Source: Chloroflexota bacterium (lineage in GTDB: Bacteria > Chloroflexota > Limnocylindria > Limnocylindrales > CSP1-4). Taken from it: a stretch of 18,629 nt of DNA. The DNA lies in contig JAKAMV010000093.1 in the NCBI GenBank assembly GCA_021812735.1, positions 1-18,629 of the forward strand, read 5' to 3'. Below, piece by piece: positions 1 to 4,895 of the stretch (the first letter of the stretch is position 1; each line of letters opens with the position of its first letter). Below the pieces are notes generated by a model. The model did not search any database and had not been told where the DNA came from. It worked only from the letters and a program-made list of their open reading frames with translations. A program made the translations under genes and the position numbers.

Positions 1-2
1 CG

Positions 3-548
3 GGCGGACGGCACCTCGTCTGGACGGCGGCGGCGGGCGGCAAGGGCCGCCGCTGGCGCTCGGTGACCATGCACGGCGACGGCCGACTGGAGGCGTCGCT
101 CCTCGTGGAGACCTCGCCCGACGGACGGCTGCTCAAGCTCGAGCTGGCCACGGGGGAGGGCCTCCTGACGCTCCATCCCGACGGCGACCCGGTCCGGCTC
201 CACGGGAACGTCGTGCGCGCGGCGGGGATCGAGCACATCGCGCTTCCCTGGTCCGACCGCCACGTGCTGCTGGCCGGCGCGTCCCCCGTGACCGCGGCCG
301 TCGCCGTGGGGGGCCACGCCGGGCAGATCGGAGTGGGGGAGGGGGCCAACGTCCCGGCCGTCGAGGTGGGCATCGACCTGCGGCCGCGGCCGGCCACCTG
401 GCACGTCGCCCGCACCGCCCCGCGCCGCTGGCGCCTCCTCGCCGTCGACGGCGGGCGCTCGCTGCTCCTCGAGACCGACGCCGACGGGCTGCCCACCGCA
501 GCCGACGGCTCGGCTTGGCCGCTCGAGCTCGACCAGCCGGGCGGATAG
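3..548 (+). CDS. Hypothetical protein, 5' end cut by window edge
   Basis: The reading frame is open from the first full codon at base 3 to the stop at 546-548, so the gene probably begins outside the window. A GTG at 63 is the first usable start inside it, but in-frame codons before it look coding (residues such as GRHLVWTAA), which favours a truncated longer gene. The visible part, about 180 residues, is rich in alternating hydrophobic and polar stretches and Gly/Asp turns, as in a beta-rich soluble protein. It has no transmembrane segment and no motif I recognise. I do not know its function. It ends 72 bases before the protease gene on the same strand, so the two could be co-transcribed. 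Confidence 0.6.
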   Translation, partial: GGRHLVWTAAAGGKGRRWRSVTMHGDGRLEASLLVETSPDGRLLKLELATGEGLLTLHPDGDPVRLHGNVVRAAGIEHIALPWSDRHVLLAGASPVTAAVAVGGHAGQIGVGEGANVPAVEVGIDLRPRPATWHVARTAPRRWRLLAVDGGRSLLLETDADGLPTAADGSAWPLELDQPGG

Positions 549-590
549 GGGAGGCCCGTGCCCGAGTGGGGCGCACGCTGACCGGCTGAC

Positions 591-611
591 ACGCCCCCGG
601 GTGGCGGGCGT
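591..611 (+). terminator. Weak hairpin between the first two genes
   Basis: ACGCCC (591-596) can pair with GGGCGT (606-611) around a 9-nt loop. There is no T tract after it, so it is only a possible weak terminator of the upstream gene or a fold in the leader of the next one. It ends 9 bases before the GTG start of the protease gene. Confidence 0.25.
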
Positions 612-620
612 CTACTCGCC

Positions 621-1454
621 GTGAGGCGTGCGGTGGCGGCGACACGAGCGGAGTCGGGGGCAGGGGAGCGATGGCTGGCCGCCGCCGGCCCGGCGGTCCT
701 GCTCGCGGTGGCGCTCCTGCCGGGGCTCCGTCTCGCCGGCGTCGTGGGCCTCCTGGTCGGCTGGGCGGTGCTGCTCGTCTTCAGGCACCCGGCCGCGATC
801 GCGTGGGCGGCGATGCTGCCCGTGGGCCTGGTGCTGCCCTGGCCCTGGCTGCTCGGCGGCGACGCGCCGCTGGGCGAGGCGGTGTGCGTCGATCCGCTGT
901 CGGTAATCGCCCTCCGCCGCGTGGCAATCGCCGCGCTCGGGCTGCTCGCGGTCGCGAGACTCGCTGCGGTCCACCGCTCGAGCCTCGGCGAGCTCGGCTT
1001 GCGCCGCCCTGGACGCCGCGAGGCATCAGCCGCGCTCGGCGCGGTGGCCGCGCTCGCGGCCGGCGGCCTGTGGGTTGGGCCGTGGCTCGCGCGCCCATTC
1101 TTCGGCGAGCTCGACTTCCCGCGGCCGGTGGCCGCGGTCGTGCCCGCGGTCGTGTTCGGCATCGCCAACGGCGTGCTCGAGGAGGTGGCCTACCGGGGCG
1201 CCATGCAGGCCTGGCTGTCCCGGGCGATGCCCCTGGCCTGGGCGATCGGCCTGCAGGGCGTCGCGTTCGGCATCGTCCACGCCGGGCCAGACGTCGTGGC
1301 GCTGCTGCCCGTCCACATTGCTGTGATGAGCGCCGTGGGCGTGGTCGGCGGTATCGCCCGTGCGGGGCTGGGCTCGTTGTGGGTCCCCATCGGCGTGCAC
1401 GTCGGCGCAGACATCGCGCTCTACGTGGGCCTGGCCTGCCGGGTCGCGGCATGA
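621..1454 (+). CDS. CPBP family intramembrane metalloprotease
   Basis: A 277-residue, strongly hydrophobic protein with about eight predicted membrane segments. The C-terminal half carries the hallmark motifs of the CPBP (CAAX protease and bacteriocin-processing, Abi/Rce1) family: motif 1 EEVAYRG with E187, E188 and R192; motif 2 FGIVHAG with H220; and motif 3 near H260, with D264 in the place where Asn/Asp is usual. In this family the glutamates and histidines form the membrane-embedded active site, so the protein should cleave substrates within the membrane. The substrate cannot be told from sequence. The start is GTG at 621, with an in-frame GTG at 633 as alternative; neither has a clear ribosome binding site. 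Length is normal for the family. Confidence 0.88.
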   Translation: MRRAVAATRAESGAGERWLAAAGPAVLLAVALLPGLRLAGVVGLLVGWAVLLVFRHPAAIAWAAMLPVGLVLPWPWLLGGDAPLGEAVCVDPLSVIALRRVAIAALGLLAVARLAAVHRSSLGELGLRRPGRREASAALGAVAALAAGGLWVGPWLARPFFGELDFPRPVAAVVPAVVFGIANGVLEEVAYRGAMQAWLSRAMPLAWAIGLQGVAFGIVHAGPDVVALLPVHIAVMSAVGVVGGIARAGLGSLWVPIGVHVGADIALYVGLACRVAA

Positions 1455-1499
1455 CGGTGCGGGAGACCCGGGGCAGCGGATGCGCCCGGTGCGTCAGGC

Positions 1500-1709
1500 T
1501 CAGGCGGCCAGCGCAACGACCGCGGCGCGGCGCAGTATGTGCATCCGGCGGTGCAGCCCGCGGCCGGCCGGCCGTCGGCCTCCGTCGAGGCTAGCCTCGA
1601 CCGTGCGCCGGCCGTGCTCGAGGCAGTTCGCCCGCCGGCCGGTCCTGTGCTGCACCGTCGGCTCGTCCTGCTCGGTCAGGTAGTACTCGTCGAGCGTGAT
1701 CGTGCGCAT
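1500..1709 (-). CDS. Possible small ORF, 69 aa, unknown
   Basis: A minus-strand reading frame starts with ATG at 1707-1709 and has a fair ribosome binding site (AAGGGA, 7 nt upstream). The N-terminus (MRTITLDEYYLTEQDE) looks like real protein and uses GC-ending codons. The C-terminal half is Arg/Gly-rich and less convincing. It would be transcribed divergently from the CWC gene at 1810. It is the only candidate gene between 1455 and 1809; otherwise I see nothing in that stretch. I recognise no family, and the frame could be spurious. Confidence 0.33.
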   Translation of the reverse strand: MRTITLDEYYLTEQDEPTVQHRTGRRANCLEHGRRTVEASLDGGRRPAGRGLHRRMHILRRAAVVALAA

Positions 1710-1809
1710 CTCCACATCCCTTCCCGGACACATGACGCGCCGCGAGGCGGGCTGTTGCAGCCTACACTGGCTGGGCGTCCGCGCCAGCACCGCCACGGAG
1801 CCCCGCCAG

Positions 1810-2058
1810 ATGAACGAGCCGACAAGCACCTGGGACCCGGCCAGGGCCACGCGCCAGACGCGCTGCGAGCGCTGCGGCACGGTGTTCGGGTGCCGCAACC
1901 TCGGGGAGACCGGCTCCTGCTGGTGCTCCATGGAGGAGTTCCGGCTGCCGCTTCCGCTGCCCGAGGGTGTCGGCCCCTTCGAGGACTGCCTCTGCCCGTC
2001 GTGCCTCCGAAAGATCGCCGCCGAGCTCAAGGCCAAGGGGTACGGCCCCACGCCCTAA
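1810..2058 (+). CDS. Cysteine-rich CWC family protein
   Basis: An 82-residue protein with eight cysteines: C19, C22, C28, C37, C39 (the Cys-Trp-Cys signature, CWC), C60, C62 and C65. The pattern CxxC...CWC...CxCPxC near the C-terminus matches the small Cys_rich_CWC family, presumed metal-binding proteins of unknown role. The frame is open further upstream (to 1696), but ATG at 1810 is preferred: it has GGAG (1797-1800) 9 nt upstream, and the upstream residues are not family-like. A TACACT box at 1763-1768 could be its -10 element. The gene stands alone, with the vapBC pair following. Confidence 0.82.
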   Translation: MNEPTSTWDPARATRQTRCERCGTVFGCRNLGETGSCWCSMEEFRLPLPLPEGVGPFEDCLCPSCLRKIAAELKAKGYGPTP

Positions 2059-2064
2059 CGGGGA

Positions 2065-2110
2065 TTGACGCGGCGGGGACGGGCACGGTATTACTCATGT
2101 GAGTAATACC
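2065..2110 (+). promoter_or_regulatory. Promoter with overlapping palindromic operator of vapBC-type pair 1
   Basis: TTGACG (2065-2070) and TATTAC (2089-2094), 18 bp apart, form a sigma70-like promoter. A perfect inverted repeat, arms GGTATTACTCA (2087-2097) and TGAGTAATACC (2100-2110) around a 2-nt centre, covers the -10 box and the expected transcription start. AbrB/MazE-type antitoxins bind such palindromes to repress their own operon, so this is the likely autoregulatory operator. It is AT-rich against the GC-rich background. Confidence 0.8.
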
Positions 2111-2127
2111 GCCTCGAGGTGCCGGCA

Positions 2128-2370
2128 GTGCGCATCACGTCGAAGGGCCAGGTCACGATCCCGCAGGACATCCGCGAGGCGGCCGGGATGCTGCCCGGCA
2201 CCGAGGTGGAGTTCTTCGTCGAGGGCGACGCCGTGCGCCTGATCAAAGCCGCCGAGGCCCGGCGACCGACTCGAGGCCAGCGCGCCGTCAACTCGCTCCG
2301 GTCACGAAGGGTTGATTTCGGGGGCAAGTCCACCGACGAGCTCATGGCGTTGCTGCGCGGCGAGCCGTGA
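2128..2370 (+). CDS. vapB: AbrB/MazE-type antitoxin (VapB-like)
   Basis: An 80-residue protein that opens with the SpoVT/AbrB swapped-hairpin signature (RITSKGQVTIPQDIREAAG) followed by a hydrophobic strand region, as in MazE/VapB antitoxins. The C-terminal part (about 42-80) is charged and should wrap the toxin. GTG at 2128 is chosen over GTG at 2119 because GAGGTG at 2116-2121 is a well-spaced ribosome binding site for it, and the protein then starts at the family's usual place. The stop overlaps the toxin start (GTGA), so the two are translationally coupled. The palindrome just upstream is the likely operator. Confidence 0.88.
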   Translation: MRITSKGQVTIPQDIREAAGMLPGTEVEFFVEGDAVRLIKAAEARRPTRGQRAVNSLRSRRVDFGGKSTDELMALLRGEP

Positions 2371-2774
2371 GCGGCGTCCTGGTGGACACCAACGTCCTCA
2401 TCGACATCCTCACGCGCGACCGCACATGGTTCACCTGGTCCCGCGACGCGCTGGCGGCCACCGCGAACGCGAGCACGCTCGTGATCAACCCCATCGTCTA
2501 TGGAGAGCTCAGCGTCGGTTTCCAGGAGATTGAAGCCCTTGACGCGGTGTTGCCGCCGGACGTCTACCGGCGCGAGCCCCTCCCGTTTGCCGCGGCGTTC
2601 CTGGCCGGCAAGGCCTTCCAGGCCTACCGGGACCGTGGCGGCGGCCGCAGCTCGCCGCTGGCCGACTTCTACATCGGCACGCACGCGGCCATCGCCGGCT
2701 ACCGGCTCCTCACGCGCGACGCCTCTCGATACCGAACGTACTTCCCGAGGCTCCAACTGATCGCACCGAGCTGA
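2367..2774 (+). CDS. vapC: PIN-domain toxin (VapC family)
   Basis: A 135-residue PIN-domain ribonuclease. The acidic residues of the metal site are in order: D7 in LVDTNVLID, E47 in YGEL, D100 in LADFYIG and D118 in LLTRDASRY. VapC toxins cut RNA (often tRNA or rRNA) when freed from their antitoxin. The start GTG at 2367 overlaps the antitoxin stop, giving the classic antitoxin-toxin operon. All catalytic residues and the usual length are present, so the toxin should be active. The pairing of a PIN toxin with an AbrB-type antitoxin is common. Confidence 0.9.
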   Translation: MSGVLVDTNVLIDILTRDRTWFTWSRDALAATANASTLVINPIVYGELSVGFQEIEALDAVLPPDVYRREPLPFAAAFLAGKAFQAYRDRGGGRSSPLADFYIGTHAAIAGYRLLTRDASRYRTYFPRLQLIAPS

Positions 2775-2807
2775 GCGCCAGGACGGCTCCTCGAGGCCGC
2801 GCTAGGA

Positions 2808-2835
2808 ACTTCCGATAATGAGAGTTATGTAATGT
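2808..2835 (+). other. dif-like XerC/XerD recombination site
   Basis: A 28-bp AT-rich element: left arm ACTTCCGATAA (2808-2818), 6-bp centre TGAGAG (2819-2824), right arm TTATGTAATGT (2825-2835). This is the 11-6-11 layout of dif. From memory of the Bacillus subtilis dif arms (ACTTCCTAGAA and TTATGTAAACT), 9 of 11 positions match in each arm, including the conserved inner ATAA/TTATGT. It lies alone in the 103-bp gap between two convergent toxin-antitoxin operons. It could be the chromosomal dimer-resolution site or a Xer attachment site of a mobile island. No xer gene and no second copy was seen in the window. Confidence 0.68.
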
Positions 2836-2877
2836 GTTCGTGCACAAGGACGGCCACTCCGGCCATGCGACACCGAC

Positions 2878-3330
2878 TCAGCTCCGGAACGGGTTGACGA
2901 CGCGCACACCGTCGAACGTCTCGCCGTCTGCGAGGTCCTCAGTGAGGATCTCGTCCGCGCCCGCCTGCTGAGCAGCGGCAACGATCAGGGCGTCCCAGAG
3001 CGAGATCGACTGGCGCGTGTGAAGGTCTGCCGCCGCATCGATCAGGATCGGATCCACGATGACAACGGGCCAGGTGCTGTAGAGCCTGACGACTTCGCGT
3101 GCGGCGAGCGGGCTCATGCCCAGCGACGTCTTGCGAGTCGCCACGACGTAGAACTCCTGCAGCACCTGCGTGCTCAGCCGGCCCGAGCCGTTCGCCCAGA
3201 GATCGGCGAGGGATGCCTTGGCCGCCGCGCGCTTCGCGGGCTCGGAGGCGTCGTGGGCGTAGACCAGCACGTTCGTGTCAACGAAGCGGACCGGTGCGCG
3301 TCCGGCGCTACTCGCCGCGCCGCGCGCCAT
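2878..3330 (-). CDS. vapC: PIN-domain toxin (VapC family), second pair
   Basis: A 150-residue PIN-domain ribonuclease. The acidic set is complete: D18 in RFVDTNVLVYAHD, E59 in QEFY, D113 in SLWDALI, and E130/D131 in LTEDL. The ATG at 3330 lies inside the antitoxin gene (23-bp overlap), adding about 14 residues before the usual PIN start. No better in-frame start is visible, so coupling by overlap is likely. The protein is unlike the toxin at 2367-2774 apart from the shared fold and catalytic motifs. It belongs to the more common 'VDTNVLVYAHD' VapC group, paired here with a ribbon-helix-helix antitoxin. Confidence 0.9.
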   Translation of the reverse strand: MARGAASSAGRAPVRFVDTNVLVYAHDASEPAKRAAAKASLADLWANGSGRLSTQVLQEFYVVATRKTSLGMSPLAAREVVRLYSTWPVVIVDPILIDAAADLHTRQSISLWDALIVAAAQQAGADEILTEDLADGETFDGVRVVNPFRS

Positions 3331-3577
3331 GGCGATCCAGCCGCTCCGCGTAGATGTCGTCCCGCGTCCAGGTGCGCCCGCCTGGTGATGACGCCGGCCG
3401 CTCCAGGATCTCGAGCGCCATCACGCGGGCGGCCTCGTAGCGCTCGTCAGCCTCGACCATCTGGTCCAGCGTCCGCGCAACCAACGCGCTCACCGAAGTG
3501 CCGCGCCGCGCGGCCAGCACCTTGACCCGCAGCACGGTCTCAGCCTCGAGTTGCAGGGTCAGATTCGTCTTTGCCAA
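3308..3577 (-). CDS. vapB: Ribbon-helix-helix antitoxin (VapB-like), second pair
   Basis: An 89-residue protein. Residues 1-45 fit a ribbon-helix-helix DNA-binding fold (KTNLTLQLEAETVLRVKVLA, then RGTSVSALVARTLDQMV); the charged C-terminal tail would bind the toxin. Two consecutive TTG codons (3580 and 3577) are the likely starts, with AGAGGA as ribosome binding site 6 or 9 nt upstream; the second gives the typical MAKTNLTLQL start. A longer frame to 3613 exists but would run through the operator. The gene overlaps the toxin gene downstream. The antitoxin probably represses its own promoter at the palindrome at 3600-3617. Confidence 0.82.
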   Translation of the reverse strand: MAKTNLTLQLEAETVLRVKVLAARRGTSVSALVARTLDQMVEADERYEAARVMALEILERPASSPGGRTWTRDDIYAERLDRHGARRGE

Positions 3578-3599
3578 CAACCACAGTCCTCTACGTGGG

Positions 3600-3617
3600 C
3601 CACAGGATATCATGTGG
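3600..3617 (-). promoter_or_regulatory. Operator palindrome upstream of vapBC pair 2
   Basis: An 18-bp imperfect palindrome, CCACA-n-GATATC-n-TGTGG, with 8 of 9 base pairs symmetric. It lies about 20 bp upstream of the TTG start codons and includes the AT-rich GATATC, which may be part of a -10 region. Short palindromes of this kind are typical ribbon-helix-helix antitoxin operators. Confidence 0.55.
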
Positions 3618-3806
3618 CTCTGCAGGGTACGAGCCTTCGAGAGCGGCCGCGTCGAGATGGGCCGCGACCAGCACGTCAGGTCCCCTGCTGCGCCTGCTGG
3701 CGATTGGATCTCGGCGCATTGGCGGCGTGGAGTTCTCGCGGCTCCGGTCCGGCTTCGAAGCCGATGTACCTGCTTAGTGGTCGGGCCCGGATATTCGGTG
3801 ACGTAT

Positions 3807-4031
3807 TCAGGCCGCCGGCGCCAGTGAAGTGGCGTCGCACTGCCCCAGGCGGCCGAGGAGCCGGCTCAGGTCGGCCCGCGTGAAGCGCCACTCGAAGGGT
3901 GTGGCGAGTCGCTCGTACGCGCGCTCGAAGGCGGCGATCCGGTTCGCAAGCTCGCCGAGCGAGGTCGCGTCAGGCGGTGCCAGGACCTTGCGCTGCAGGA
4001 TGCCGAAGTAGATCTCGGGCAGCACCGTCGA
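3807..4031 (-). pseudogene. IS630-family transposase, 3' remnant
   Basis: Read on the minus strand, about 70 residues match the C-terminal end of IS630-type DDE transposases: PEIYFGILQRKVL (E at 4014-4016 is the last acidic residue of the DDE triad), then SLGELANRIAAFERAYE, then PFEWRFTRADLSRLLGRL. The first two thirds of the enzyme, with the other catalytic Asp residues, are missing. The frame stays open upstream to 4151, but that part has no transposase character and overlaps the higA end. It is a decayed insertion sequence and cannot be active. I could not place terminal inverted repeats. The gap at 3618-3806 holds no gene I can support. Confidence 0.72.
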
Positions 4032-4086
4032 CTGCGATCGCCGCACGAGCGGGGAGGTCAGCGCCCTGGGCATGGTCAAGCTGCGA

Positions 4087-4383
4087 TCACTCGACGACCG
4101 CGCGTGGCGCGAGTCGCAGCTCGACGGTCCCTCGGGAGACTGCTGCCGCATACCGGTCCAGGGTCGAGAAGCGGATGTCCGATCTCGCGGACTCGATCTC
4201 AGCGACGACCGATTGGCGCACCTGCATGAGGTCAGCGATTGCCGTCTGCGTCAGCCCGTTCGCCCGGCGCATGGCGACGAGCTCGGCGACGATCCGCTGC
4301 CGTCGCACTTCGGCGTCAAGCAGCGACGGGTAGTCCGGGTTTGCCGCGGTCCGAGTTGCGATCGAGCGGTCTAGGTCGTCCAT
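4087..4383 (-). CDS. higA: XRE-family helix-turn-helix antitoxin (HigA-like)
   Basis: A 98-residue protein with a helix-turn-helix at about 44-75 (LTQTAIADLMQVRQSVVAEIE, then STLDRYAAAV), the form found in HigA antitoxins of the XRE family. ATG at 4383 is preferred over the GTG at 4407 because the promoter's -10 box (4391-4396) lies between them; transcription should begin at about 4384, so the message would be nearly or fully leaderless. It follows the toxin gene by 40 bp on the same strand, the toxin-first order typical of higBA. It should bind its own operator and neutralise the toxin. Confidence 0.85.
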   Translation of the reverse strand: MDDLDRSIATRTAANPDYPSLLDAEVRRQRIVAELVAMRRANGLTQTAIADLMQVRQSVVAEIESARSDIRFSTLDRYAAAVSRGTVELRLAPRAVVE

Positions 4384-4390
4384 GACGCCG

Positions 4391-4419
4391 ACCATATCGG
4401 GTATCACCTATATCGTCAA
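4391..4419 (-). promoter_or_regulatory. Promoter and likely operator in front of higA
   Basis: On the minus strand TTGACG (4414-4419) and TATGGT (4391-4396) are separated by exactly 17 bp. The spacer and -10 form an imperfect palindrome bounded by ATAT...ATAT (14 of 20 positions symmetric), a good candidate for HigA binding. It lies between the toxin stop and antitoxin start, so the antitoxin can be made apart from the toxin. Confidence 0.65.
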
Positions 4420-4423
4420 TGGC

Positions 4424-4822
4424 CTATTGCATAGCGCGCTGACGCCAGTCGGCGCGGCGCCGCAGCGCGAGCTCGATGACGTGCTTCGGCGTTCGTTGCG
4501 TCCTCTTCTCGAGGAGGACCAGGGCGAGGAGAACCCTGCCCTTCGCGCCTTCCGACGAGAACAGCAGCCGATACGAGCGATCCACGCCCTGCGCCTCAAG
4601 CTCGTACACGTCCTCCCGAAGGTGCCTTGCCGCCTTGAGGCCGTCATCCCGGACGATCCTCATCCGTGCGTGGATGCTCAGGACGTCACCTTCCGGCAGC
4701 GCGTCGATGTCGTTGGCCACGACTTTGTCGCCACGGCGGGACTCCCAGAACCTCCACCGGTGCGACACGCCACGCGGGTCGGGCGATGCCCCACCTGTTC
4801 GACGCTTGCCCAGCTCCGCCAT
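4424..4822 (-). CDS. higB: RelE/HigB-type toxin (phage Gp49-like)
   Basis: A 132-residue basic protein. Residues 20-128 fit the phage-derived Gp49-like/HigB family of the RelE/ParE superfamily: WRFWESRRGDKVV, the strand RSYRLLFSSEG, LALVLLEKRTQRTP and the C-terminal IELALRRRADWRQR. These toxins cut mRNA at the ribosome. ATG at 4822 is taken as start; GTG at 4768 would remove 18 residues and also give a sensible protein. The antitoxin gene follows 40 bp downstream. Upstream (4823-4895) is a short gap after the end of the restriction enzyme gene. Confidence 0.85.
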   Translation of the reverse strand: MAELGKRRTGGASPDPRGVSHRWRFWESRRGDKVVANDIDALPEGDVLSIHARMRIVRDDGLKAARHLREDVYELEAQGVDRSYRLLFSSEGAKGRVLLALVLLEKRTQRTPKHVIELALRRRADWRQRAMQ

Positions 4823-4895
4823 GGGACCCCCGTCCGGCGTCCCTCATCGACCGGGCACCGTGGCACCAGCCTAGACGCGGCGTCTTTGCCCCTGC

